A stretch of 21,686 nt of DNA from JBBDQZ01 sp040905705 (GTDB lineage: Bacteria; Bacteroidota; Rhodothermia; Balneolales; Natronogracilivirgulaceae), in contig JBBDQZ010000055.1 in the NCBI GenBank assembly GCA_040905705.1, positions 1 through 21,686 on the forward strand, written 5' to 3'. The notes below the pieces were generated by a model. The model saw only the letters and a list, made by a program, of their open reading frames with translations, was not told the origin of the DNA and made no database searches. Below, one piece after another: positions 14,843-21,686 of the stretch; positions within the stretch are counted from its first letter, which is position 1, and the number at the start of each line of letters is the position of its first letter. A program made the translations under genes and the position numbers.

Positions 14843-16861
14843 ATGGATGCATATGTTCATCTTGTAGCATGGATCGTTGTCATACCGCTGATCGGATTCC
14901 TGTTTAATGGCGTAGCTGGACTTTTTTTTGAGTCTTGGCGAAGCCGGAAATTCCTTATCGGAGCTATCGCAACCGGTTCGGTTTTTATTCCATTTTTGAT
15001 AGCCGTATACCTTTTTTCTCTATTGCAGGGTGAAAGTCAGAGTGCAACAATCACGCTTTTTACCTGGATTGAGGCAGGAGCATTTTCCGCTGATGTCGCC
15101 TACCGGCTTGATCAACTTTCTCTTCTCATGGTGTTGGTGGTGACCGGTGTTGGGGCACTCATACATTTCTATTCCATGGGTTATATGGCCGATGATGAAG
15201 GGTACTGGAAGTTCTTCTCCTTTATGAATCTCTTCATCTTTGCAATGCTGAATCTTGTGCTGGCTGACAATATGCTGTTGCTTTTTCTTGGGTGGGAAGG
15301 AGTTGGGCTTTGTTCATACTTGCTGATAGGCTTCTGGTATACCGATATGTCCAAATCCGATGCGGCAAAGAAAGCATTTCTTTACAACAGGGTTGGAGAT
15401 TTCGCTTTTTTGGTTGCTCTGTTCATGATTTTTCAGACGATAGGGTCGCTTCGGTTTGATGATATTCTGAATGGAACGCAATTTTTTTCCAGTGAACAGG
15501 TGTTTCTCATCGGAATTTTGATCCTGATCGGTGCCACCGGTAAAAGTGCGCAAATCCCTCTGTTTGTCTGGCTCCCGGATGCCATGGCCGGACCAACTCC
15601 CGTTTCAGCACTCATCCACGCCGCTACTATGGTGACTTCAGGAGTTTATCTGATCTCGCGCCTTTCTCCATTTTACATGATTTCTACAGAGCTGATGCTA
15701 TGTGTCGCTATTGTGGGTGGCTTTACGGCTTTTATTGCTGCTACCATCGCACTTGCCAAATATGACATCAAAGCGGTTTTGGCCTATTCTACAGTTTCCC
15801 AACTTGGTTTCATGTTTCTGGCACTCGGTTCCGGAGCGTATGTGGCCGCTATATTCCATTTGGTTACCCATGCCTTCTTTAAAGCCTGTCTCTTTCTCGG
15901 GTCCGGCTCGGTAATACATGCCATGCATCATGTTGAGCATAAACTGCATGATGCGGGCAAAAAGATCCATTTCGATCCGCAGGATATGCGATTTATGGGT
16001 GGCCTCAAAGCGTATTTGCCGGATACATATAAAACTTTTTTGTTGGCCACTATTGCTATTGCGGGTATTCCGCCTTTAGCAGGCTTTTTTTCAAAGGATG
16101 AAATTCTGGTAATGACTTTTAACGCCGGAATGGGTGAGTACGGTGCAATATATATAGGTTTGTGGGTGATGGCACTCATCTCGTCATTCATGACCGCATT
16201 TTATATGTTTCGTCTTACCCTCGGAATATTCCACGGGAAGTTTCGATTACCTGAAAAGATCAGGGAAGCAACAGGATCTGAACGCTTTCTCCACGAAAGC
16301 CCGTTGACCATGACGGCCGTTCTTTGGGTATTAGGTGTACTTGCTGTGATTGGTGGGTTTATCGGTATCCCTAATTTTGTCGTTGCGTCTTTTACGGGTA
16401 CCGCTGATGTGAATCTGCTCTCCAATTGGCTCGATCATGTCACGCTTGATGCCGATCTGCTTTTGGGAAAGGAAGTAGAGTGGATGCTCTTGTTCGGTTC
16501 GGTTGTGGTTGCCCTGGCGGGCGTCTTTACGGCATTCCACCTGTACGGTGAAAGTGAACTGGAAACTCCTGATGCCCGGTTAGCGAAACGTTTTGGTGCA
16601 ATATACCAGGTCTGGATCGATAAATATAATCTGGATGAGATCTATGAAGGAGTTATTGTACGGCCGGTCGTGCGTTTTTCCGATCACGTACTTGCCGTCT
16701 TTGACAATAAATTCATTGACGGTTTTGTAAATACGATTGCTTCGGTGGTTAGATTCATGGGCAGCGTTACCCGATATTTCCAAACCGGTCTGGTTCAGTC
16801 GTATGCATTCGGTATTGTGCTGGGTGTAATTGTGATTTTATCGATGTTATTATTTCGGTAA
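14843..16861 (+). CDS. nuoL: NADH-quinone oxidoreductase subunit L
   Basis: NuoL is the distal antiporter-like, proton-pumping subunit of complex I. It has 672 residues, about 16 transmembrane segments, and a C-terminal lateral helix that braces NuoM and NuoN. Key residues are Glu152 in LFLGWEGVGLCSYLLIG, Lys234 in GATGKSAQIPLFVWLPDAM and the His in SALIHAATMVTSG. The segment HDAGKKIHFDPQDMRFMGGL after the HHVEHKLHD motif is typical of NuoL. The final hydrophobic anchor near SYAFGIVLGVIVILSMLLFR is intact, so the gene is full length. It follows a 132-base gap after nuoK and precedes nuoM by 16 bases. Confidence 0.97.
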   Translation: MDAYVHLVAWIVVIPLIGFLFNGVAGLFFESWRSRKFLIGAIATGSVFIPFLIAVYLFSLLQGESQSATITLFTWIEAGAFSADVAYRLDQLSLLMVLVVTGVGALIHFYSMGYMADDEGYWKFFSFMNLFIFAMLNLVLADNMLLLFLGWEGVGLCSYLLIGFWYTDMSKSDAAKKAFLYNRVGDFAFLVALFMIFQTIGSLRFDDILNGTQFFSSEQVFLIGILILIGATGKSAQIPLFVWLPDAMAGPTPVSALIHAATMVTSGVYLISRLSPFYMISTELMLCVAIVGGFTAFIAATIALAKYDIKAVLAYSTVSQLGFMFLALGSGAYVAAIFHLVTHAFFKACLFLGSGSVIHAMHHVEHKLHDAGKKIHFDPQDMRFMGGLKAYLPDTYKTFLLATIAIAGIPPLAGFFSKDEILVMTFNAGMGEYGAIYIGLWVMALISSFMTAFYMFRLTLGIFHGKFRLPEKIREATGSERFLHESPLTMTAVLWVLGVLAVIGGFIGIPNFVVASFTGTADVNLLSNWLDHVTLDADLLLGKEVEWMLLFGSVVVALAGVFTAFHLYGESELETPDARLAKRFGAIYQVWIDKYNLDEIYEGVIVRPVVRFSDHVLAVFDNKFIDGFVNTIASVVRFMGSVTRYFQTGLVQSYAFGIVLGVIVILSMLLFR

Positions 16862-16877
16862 CCTATAATAAAAGGTG

Positions 16878-18494
16878 ATGGAGTTACTCTTAAATATTGT
16901 TATTTATCTCCCGCTCTTCGGTGCACTATTGCTTCTGTTTATAAGACAGGATGATTGGGCGAGATGGATCAGCCTGATGGTTACAACAGTGACTTTCCTG
17001 TTTTCACTGCAACTTTTATTTCAGTTTGATCTGTCCTCTACCACCGCCCAGTATTTGACGGTAGGTGAACCATTTCTCGGAGACTGGGATGTTAAGTATA
17101 TGGTGGGCCTCGACGGACTCAGCATGATGTTGTTCATGTTGACGACCTTTATGGCACCCATTGTCGTGCTTTCTTCCTGGAGGGCGGTTACTACCCATGT
17201 CGCCGGTTTTTATTCGATGTTACTGATTTTGCAAACCGGATCACTGGGTGTATTTGCTGCATTGGATCTGTTTATGTTCTATATCTTTTTTGAACTTACA
17301 CAGATCCCTATGTTTTTTCTTATTGGCATCTGGGGTGGAGAAAATCGGATATATGCTACGTTGAAGTTTTTTATCTATACGCTGGTAGGTTGGCTGATTA
17401 TGCTGGTAGCTCTGCTCTATGTCGGTTACGCCGCAGGAAATGTGATGAATGATGGCGTCTTCACTACCGACTGGAGATTGTTGACCGATAGGCAATTTCA
17501 GCTGGGACTTGTCGAACAGACCTGGTTGTTTCTGGCTTTTGGTTTTGCTTTTTGCATCAAAATACCCATTTTCCCATTTCACAGCTGGTTGCCACTGGCG
17601 CATACCGAAGCTCCGACTGCCGGCTCTGTTGTCCTGGCGGCTATTGCTTTAAAAATGGGAACATATGCTGTACTTCGATTTCTCATTCCGCTCTTCCCCA
17701 ATGCCGCTTTAGCTTTTGCCCCTTTGTTTGCTGTACTGGCTGTAATAGGTATTGTCTATGGCGCACTCGTGGCCATGGTTCAAAAGGATGTAAAAAAGCT
17801 GGTGGCCTATTCTTCCATCAGCCACCTCGGATTTGTAGTCCTTGGAATGTTTGCTTTTAACACTATGGCGGCACAGGGAGCCCTCATACAGATGGTTAAC
17901 CACGGGTTGTCGACCGGTGCACTCTTTATTATCGTCGGGATGATTTATGAACGCCGGCACACCCGGCTGATTTCGGATTTCGGTGGAATTGCCCGCATGA
18001 TGCCGGTGCTTACCGTCATGTTTATGATCGCTACTCTTGCATCGATCGGACTGCCGGGTCTGAACGGATTTGTGGGGGAGTTTCTGATTCTTGTCGGTTC
18101 GTTTAATTCGGATGTACTCGGCACCCAGTGGTATGCCGTTATTGCAGCGATCGGAGTGATTCTTGCGGCAGGATATATGCTATGGATGTTCCAGAGAGTA
18201 ATGTTCGGACCGATTACCCATGAAGAAAATAAAAAGCTTGTCGATATCAATACACGGGAAATCGCTTTGCTTGTCCCGATCATGCTTCTTATTGTCTGGA
18301 TCGGTATACGCCCTGTACATTTCACGCAGTATTCGGAAGTGGGTGTGGAAAATATGCTGGAAGACACCCGGGCCAGGGCGGCGATTATTGCACAAAATGC
18401 CACTCATGAGACATTGCCAAACTGGGCAGTGCGTTTGTATGAGGTGCCTTTAAAGGTGGCATTAAATATTGAAGAACAAAATAAGGAGGACTAA
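16878..18494 (+). CDS. nuoM: NADH-quinone oxidoreductase subunit M
   Basis: NuoM is the middle antiporter-like, proton-pumping subunit of complex I. From the ATG at 16878 it has 538 residues and about 14 transmembrane segments. The proton-path residues are Glu139 in YIFFELTQIPMFFLIG and Lys228 in FAFCIKIPIFPFHSWLP. LAHTEAPTAGSVVLAAIALKMG, shortened here to HTEAPTAGSVVLA, and QKDVKKLVAYSSISHLGFV are family signatures. A GTG one codon earlier (16875) is also possible. AAAGG lies just upstream of both. Its last codons contain the SD of the next gene, so translation of the two is probably coupled. Confidence 0.97.
   Translation: MELLLNIVIYLPLFGALLLLFIRQDDWARWISLMVTTVTFLFSLQLLFQFDLSSTTAQYLTVGEPFLGDWDVKYMVGLDGLSMMLFMLTTFMAPIVVLSSWRAVTTHVAGFYSMLLILQTGSLGVFAALDLFMFYIFFELTQIPMFFLIGIWGGENRIYATLKFFIYTLVGWLIMLVALLYVGYAAGNVMNDGVFTTDWRLLTDRQFQLGLVEQTWLFLAFGFAFCIKIPIFPFHSWLPLAHTEAPTAGSVVLAAIALKMGTYAVLRFLIPLFPNAALAFAPLFAVLAVIGIVYGALVAMVQKDVKKLVAYSSISHLGFVVLGMFAFNTMAAQGALIQMVNHGLSTGALFIIVGMIYERRHTRLISDFGGIARMMPVLTVMFMIATLASIGLPGLNGFVGEFLILVGSFNSDVLGTQWYAVIAAIGVILAAGYMLWMFQRVMFGPITHEENKKLVDINTREIALLVPIMLLIVWIGIRPVHFTQYSEVGVENMLEDTRARAAIIAQNATHETLPNWAVRLYEVPLKVALNIEEQNKED
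18483..18490 (+). promoter_or_regulatory. strong SD of the pterin dehydratase gene, inside nuoM
   Basis: AAGGAGGA is a near-perfect complement to the 16S rRNA tail and ends 5 bases before the ATG at 18496. It lies wholly within the last codons of nuoM. It fixes the start of the downstream gene at 18496 rather than at the ATG at 18469. It is the strongest SD in the window; most neighbours have weak SDs or none. Confidence 0.8.
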
Positions 18495-18495
18495 T

Positions 18496-18777
18496 ATGCC
18501 TGAACCTCTCAATGCTGCACAATTGGATCAAGAGCTATCATCCCTGAACAACTGGGTCGTTGAAGGCAACAAACTTACCAAACAGTTTTCATTCAGAAAT
18601 TTTCGGGAAGCTATGGGATTTATTGTAAGAGTGTCGTTTGAGGCTGAAGAACTGGCCCATCACCCTGAATTGTTCAATGTCTACAAAAATGTTCGCATAC
18701 AATTGGCAACCCATGAAGCCGGAGGAAAAATCACTTCAAAAGATATTGATCTGGCCAAACGAATAGACGCTATCTAA
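18496..18777 (+). CDS. phhB: pterin-4a-carbinolamine dehydratase (PCD/DCoH family)
   Basis: PCD dehydrates 4a-hydroxytetrahydropterin formed by aromatic amino acid hydroxylases, and family members also act in other pterin processes, including Moco-linked ones. The 93-residue protein is the normal size. The active-site signature runs from residue 51: EELAHHPELFNVYKNV, then RIQLATHEAGGKIT. It gives His55, His56 and His73 with the same spacing as His61, His62 and His79 of the mammalian enzyme. Trp20 in LNNWVVEG is also conserved. The ATG at 18496 is chosen for the strong SD just upstream. The gene lies between nuoM (gap 1 base) and nuoN (gap 9 bases), so it is part of the complex I transcript. 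No phenylalanine hydroxylase gene is in the window. The family call is firm; the in vivo substrate is not. Confidence 0.94.
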   Translation: MPEPLNAAQLDQELSSLNNWVVEGNKLTKQFSFRNFREAMGFIVRVSFEAEELAHHPELFNVYKNVRIQLATHEAGGKITSKDIDLAKRIDAI

Positions 18778-18786
18778 TTAGAATAC

Positions 18787-20229
18787 ATGGAATCAGTAAA
18801 TGAGTTATTGACTATTTTGCCGATGATCATTATCGGTGCCGCCGGCCTGTATGTAATGATGCTGGATGCTTTCACCAACAACGCACTACTGGCTTACTGG
18901 AGCACTGTTGTAATGACGCTGATCGCATTGCTGGTAGCTTTGAAGGATCTTTTCGGGCCAGCTGGAGATGCTTTTTACAGTCTTGTCGCCTATGGCGGTA
19001 TTGCTTCATTCGGCGGAGTTCTTGTGTTGTTCGGTACTCTGTTTTCCGTAATACTGACCAGGGAGTACCTCGAAAAAACCGGCTACCATATTGCCGAGGT
19101 GTATACCATGATTCTTTTTGCCACATTCGGCATGCTGGTACTGGTCATGGCCAATAATCTTTTAACATTGTTTCTGGGCATTGAAACGATGTCCATCTCA
19201 CTGTATGTACTTGCCGGATTGGTAAAAAATGAAAAAAGAGGTGTGGAAGCGGCGTTGAAATATTTTCTGTTGGGTGCTTTTTCTACAGGGTTTTTACTGT
19301 ATGGCATTGCGCTGCTATACGGGGCCTCTGGATCGACGTTCCTGGTCGGGATAGCGACAACGGAAGTAAAGGGCTTAATATATTGGGCCGGCGTGGCACT
19401 ATTGTTTGTCGGGTTTCTTTTTAAAATTTCTATAGTTCCGTTTCATATGTGGACTCCGGATGTATACCAGGGAACGCCTACCACTATTACGGCATATATG
19501 GCTACAGCATCAAAAGCTGCCGGATTTGTTGCATTCATGATGGTATTGAGCAGGGCACTTCCGGAAGCCCGTGCAGAATGGAGTGAAGTGCTCTGGTTTT
19601 TCGCTGTTGTGACTATGATCGTCGGTAATATTCTGGCACTGGTTCAGGAAAATGTAAAGCGGATGCTGGCTTACTCAAGTATTGCCCACGCCGGATACAT
19701 GTTGGTTGGACTGACCGTCGGTACAAGCACGGCTTACAGTGCCGTGCTCTTTTATCTGTTTGCCTATACACTTATGAATGTCGGTGCGTTCGGGATTGTA
19801 GCTTTTTATGAGTGGCAAAAAGGTCATGATTTTACTGAAATAAAAAACTATGCCGGACTTGGTTTTCAGCAGCCGCTTATGGGAGTTATGATGGCCATCT
19901 TTCTCTTTTCCATGGTTGGTATTCCCCCTTTTGCAGGGTTCATCGGCAAGTACAGGGTGTTTGCCGCTGCCGTGGAGGAGGGGCTTATAGGCCTTGTTAT
20001 TATTGGTGTACTTGCAAGTGCCTCAAGTGTTTTTTATTACCTGCGGATTCTGGTTCAATTATATATGAAAGATAATGAAACCGGTATGATACTGGTTCGT
20101 CCCGGTAAATTTTATACGTTAGCGTTATTGTTTCTGGCAGCGTTGACCCTCTACTTTGGGATTCATCCTGGCGGACTCAATGATCTGTTGTTGACATTTA
20201 GGGAAGCGTCGTATCAGACTTCTTACTGA
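18787..20229 (+). CDS. nuoN: NADH-quinone oxidoreductase subunit N
   Basis: NuoN is the proximal antiporter-like subunit of complex I, next to NuoK. It has 480 residues and about 14 transmembrane helices. The proton-path residues are Glu133 in LFLGIETMSISLYVLAGL, Lys158 in AALKYFLLGAFSTGF and Lys213 in FLFKISIVPFHMWTPDVY. QENVKRMLAYSSIAHAGYML and the late FSMVGIPPFAGFIGKY are family signatures. It starts 9 bases after the pterin dehydratase stop and ends the nuo cluster; 200 bases follow before rpsF. I saw no clear terminator directly after it, unless the hairpin at 20382-20402 acts as one. Confidence 0.97.
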   Translation: MESVNELLTILPMIIIGAAGLYVMMLDAFTNNALLAYWSTVVMTLIALLVALKDLFGPAGDAFYSLVAYGGIASFGGVLVLFGTLFSVILTREYLEKTGYHIAEVYTMILFATFGMLVLVMANNLLTLFLGIETMSISLYVLAGLVKNEKRGVEAALKYFLLGAFSTGFLLYGIALLYGASGSTFLVGIATTEVKGLIYWAGVALLFVGFLFKISIVPFHMWTPDVYQGTPTTITAYMATASKAAGFVAFMMVLSRALPEARAEWSEVLWFFAVVTMIVGNILALVQENVKRMLAYSSIAHAGYMLVGLTVGTSTAYSAVLFYLFAYTLMNVGAFGIVAFYEWQKGHDFTEIKNYAGLGFQQPLMGVMMAIFLFSMVGIPPFAGFIGKYRVFAAAVEEGLIGLVIIGVLASASSVFYYLRILVQLYMKDNETGMILVRPGKFYTLALLFLAALTLYFGIHPGGLNDLLLTFREASYQTSY

Positions 20230-20342
20230 TGTCAATGTCTTCAAGGTGCGGGATCCTGTTTATATTATTTGAATGTACAAACAGAGGTTAACGCCGATCC
20301 GTAATTAAGGGGATATTTTGGGATTGTGGTGTGTATCGGTCA

Positions 20343-20373
20343 TTGGATTATACCGTTAAACTCTTTATCTTTA
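20343..20373 (+). promoter_or_regulatory. possible Bacteroidota-type promoter of the rpsF operon
   Basis: TTGG (20343-20346) and TATCTTTA (20366-20373) match the Bacteroidota -33 TTG and -7 TAnnTTTG boxes, the latter in all but the last base. There are 20 bases between TTG and TA. Transcription would begin near 20380, right before the hairpin at 20382 and about 50 bases before the rpsF ATG. The match is visual only. Confidence 0.35.
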
Positions 20374-20381
20374 CGCCGCCT

Positions 20382-20402
20382 GCCGCTGGAGACACCAGCG
20401 GC
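20382..20402 (+). promoter_or_regulatory. hairpin in the rpsF leader (S6:S18 autoregulatory element or terminator)
   Basis: GCCGCTGG (20382-20389) pairs perfectly with CCAGCGGC (20395-20402) around the loop AGACA, 27 bases before the rpsF ATG. Only TGTTTTC follows, a weak T-run. S6:S18 leader motifs with CCG elements are known upstream of rpsF in many bacteria, and this G/C-rich hairpin contains CCG on its 5' side. It could equally be a weak terminator for the nuo operon. The structure is certain; its role is not. Confidence 0.5.
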
Positions 20403-20429
20403 TGTTTTCATAAAACAACCACAGGTGCT

Positions 20430-20801
20430 ATGAAGACCAATTTTTATGAAGTAACTTTTATTATCAATCCCGTGCTTGAGGAAGAGCAGGTGAACCAGGT
20501 CAGAGAGGAAGTAGTGTCGCTACTTTCGAGACATAAGGCTGAGATTGACGATATTGACGAATGGGGAATTAAGCGGTTCGCTTACGAGATCGATGGTAAA
20601 AACAGTGGGTATTATATCAATGCCTATTTTAACGCCCCTCCCACGATCGTTGGTGAACTGGAAAAGCATTTCAAGCTGCAGGCAAACATACTCAGACATC
20701 TCATTCTCAAGTATGATAATAAAATGCTGAAACACCGGGAACTCCAAAAGAAAGGCAAACTACCGGTCATTTTCGGTGAAATTCCCGAAGAGGAAGAGTG
20801 A
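20430..20801 (+). CDS. rpsF: 30S ribosomal protein S6
   Basis: S6 binds the central domain of 16S rRNA as a heterodimer with S18, which is encoded next. From the ATG at 20430 it has 123 residues. It shows the S6 fold start NFYEVTFIINPVLEEEQV, the DIDEWGIKRFAYEIDGKNSGYY strand pair, shortened here to DEWGIKRFAYEIDGKNSG, and the LEKHFKLQANILRHLILK helix-strand region. The tail is acidic (PEEEE). The frame is open from a GTG at 20331, but those residues are not S6-like and that stretch contains the probable promoter and hairpin. AGGTG a few bases upstream may be a weak SD. ssb, which often lies between rpsF and rpsR, is absent. Confidence 0.96.
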   Translation: MKTNFYEVTFIINPVLEEEQVNQVREEVVSLLSRHKAEIDDIDEWGIKRFAYEIDGKNSGYYINAYFNAPPTIVGELEKHFKLQANILRHLILKYDNKMLKHRELQKKGKLPVIFGEIPEEEE

Positions 20802-20833
20802 AACCATCATCTATTTGAAAGGAAATTGAACGT

Positions 20834-21085
20834 ATGCTAAAAAATCCTGCACATCCCAAAAAAGGCAATCTCAAAGATAAAGAATGTAAATTTAGTATTG
20901 CCGGTGTCGTTTATATCGATTACAAGGATGCAGATACCCTGGAACGGTTTATTAATGACCACGGGAAAATACTTCCTCGTCGCGTAACCGGAACCAGTGC
21001 TAAATATCAACGACAACTCGCGCTTGCCATCAAACGAGCCCGTCATCTTGGGTTGTTACCGTTTGTAGCTGAAAATCTTAGATAA
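20834..21085 (+). CDS. rpsR: 30S ribosomal protein S18
   Basis: S18 pairs with S6 on the platform of the 30S subunit. The 83 residues fit the family. The core motif IDYKDADTLERFINDHGKILPRR, shortened here to YKDADTLERFINDHGKILP, and RRVTGTSAKYQRQLALAIKRAR with HLGLLPFV are the standard S18 signatures; the second is shortened here to TGTSAKYQRQLALAIKRA. A good SD (AAAGGAAA) lies upstream of the ATG. It is 32 bases after rpsF and 20 before rplI. Confidence 0.97.
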   Translation: MLKNPAHPKKGNLKDKECKFSIAGVVYIDYKDADTLERFINDHGKILPRRVTGTSAKYQRQLALAIKRARHLGLLPFVAENLR

Positions 21086-21105
21086 TCATATTTCCAGGAG
21101 TTAAA

Positions 21106-21555
21106 ATGCAAGTAATTCTTAAACAGGATGTCGAAAAGTTGGGGCTGGCCGGAGAAGTGGTTGATGTCAAAGACGGATATGGCAGGAATTATCTTATTCC
21201 GACTGGAAAAGCCATTCTGGCTACTGAGAGCGCTCGTAAATCGGTCGATCATCAACTCAAAAAAACACTCGAACTTCGAACGGCTGCATTCGAAGAGGCT
21301 ACAGATGTTGCTGAAAAACTACAGGGTACAAACGTTACAATCGCTGTTAAAGCCGGCGATGAAGGAAAGATTTTCGGAACCGTCACCAATGTTAACATCG
21401 CCGATGCACTAAAAGAAAAGGGATTTGATATCGACCGTCGAAAAATACAAATTGAAAGTGATGTGAAAAGTTTGGGGGAATATATCGCAAAAATTAATTT
21501 ACATGAAGAGGTCAAATCCGAATTGACGTTCTGGGTGGTCAAAGCACAGGATTAA
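21106..21555 (+). CDS. rplI: 50S ribosomal protein L9
   Basis: L9 binds 23S rRNA at the base of the L1 stalk and helps keep the reading frame. The 149-residue length is standard. The N-terminal signature LGLAGEVVDVKDGYGRNYLI (residues 12-31) is complete. A long connecting helix (about 45-75) leads to the C-terminal domain with GKIFGTVTNVNIADALKEKG. The SD CAGGAG is 7 bases before the ATG. It is the last gene of rpsF-rpsR-rplI and is followed by a strong terminator. Confidence 0.97.
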   Translation: MQVILKQDVEKLGLAGEVVDVKDGYGRNYLIPTGKAILATESARKSVDHQLKKTLELRTAAFEEATDVAEKLQGTNVTIAVKAGDEGKIFGTVTNVNIADALKEKGFDIDRRKIQIESDVKSLGEYIAKINLHEEVKSELTFWVVKAQD

Positions 21556-21596
21556 TCTCTTTTAAAAGACTATTTCTCCCGTTTTAACCGTTTTTC

Positions 21597-21630
21597 AAAA
21601 GGAAATGCAGATTCTGTGTTTCCTTTTTTT
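21597..21630 (+). terminator. strong intrinsic terminator of the rpsF-rpsR-rplI operon
   Basis: A 14-pair stem (21597-21610 with 21614-21627, two G-U pairs) with a 3-nt loop is followed by a T-run to 21630. It lies 42 bases after the rplI stop. It also appears to be the landing site of the intron-like sequence that begins 5 bases later. Confidence 0.88.
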
Positions 21631-21634
21631 ATTG

Positions 21635-21686
21635 GTGCGCCCGGCAGGGCGCATTCACCTGGGAGTGAAAGTCTCCTATGTACCCG
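21635..21686 (+). mobile_element. probable 5' end of a group II intron (group IIC-like), cut by window edge
   Basis: The sequence starts GTGCGCCCGGCAGGGCGC, which matches the GUGYG 5' splice-site consensus. It also matches the GUGYGCCCGGC opening I recall from group IIC introns such as that of Oceanobacillus iheyensis. GCGCCC and GGGCGC form the first domain I stem around GGCA. GGGAGTGAAAGTCTCC then forms a second stem-loop with the typical GUGAAAGUC motif. It lies immediately after a terminator on the same strand, the known target preference of group IIC introns. Catalytic domain V and any reverse transcriptase gene would lie beyond the window. Only 52 bases are visible, so completeness cannot be judged. 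Confidence 0.72.

Noticed and set aside
20256..20284. CTGTTT/AAACAG inverted repeat after nuoN as a terminator
   Set aside because: Only 6 pairs around a long loop and no T-run after it.

Overview
The window looks like chromosomal core-genome DNA from a bacterium of the Bacteroidota/Rhodothermota/Balneolota group. This is inferred from three things: several genes have A/T-rich leaders without a clear Shine-Dalgarno (SD) sequence, ribosomal protein S1 has a long acidic N-terminal extension, and the order rpsF-rpsR-rplI has no ssb. Tools are needed to place it more precisely. Almost all genes are recognisable housekeeping genes. I see no CRISPR array, no complete insertion sequence and no prophage.

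Layout. Positions 1-300 carry three minus-strand tRNAs (Pro-TGG, Arg-TCT, and Cys-GCA cut by the window edge). A 354-base stretch without a convincing gene follows. Next come a membrane-anchored family 2 glycosyltransferase (minus) and, divergently, a secreted protein of unknown function (plus). A minus-strand block, rpsT-gpmI-clpC, covers 3321-7900. Divergent from it is the classical pair cmk-rpsA (plus), followed by nadA and a clear intrinsic terminator at 12205-12240. An AT-rich minus-strand pair, an orphan MoxR-type AAA+ ATPase and an 83-residue protein of unknown function, occupies 12272-13616. Divergent from that is a respiratory complex I cluster, nuoJ-nuoK-nuoL-nuoM-nuoN. A pterin-4a-carbinolamine dehydratase gene sits between nuoM and nuoN behind a near-perfect SD. 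The window ends with the ribosomal operon rpsF-rpsR-rplI, a strong intrinsic terminator, and 52 bases that look like the 5' end of a group II intron.

How the genes work together. NuoJ, K, L, M and N are the membrane proton-pumping arm of NADH:quinone oxidoreductase; no peripheral-arm gene (nuoB-I) is in the window. cmk/rpsA, rpsT, rpsF/rpsR/rplI and the tRNAs serve nucleotide supply and translation. gpmI is glycolytic, nadA starts NAD synthesis, and clpC is the unfoldase of the Clp protease.

The most interesting points are the probable group II intron immediately after the rplI terminator (typical group IIC siting), the pterin dehydratase gene inside the complex I operon, a hairpin in the rpsF leader that could be an S6:S18 autoregulatory element or a terminator, and the AT-rich MoxR/83-residue island. 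I did not find a clearly new multi-gene system.
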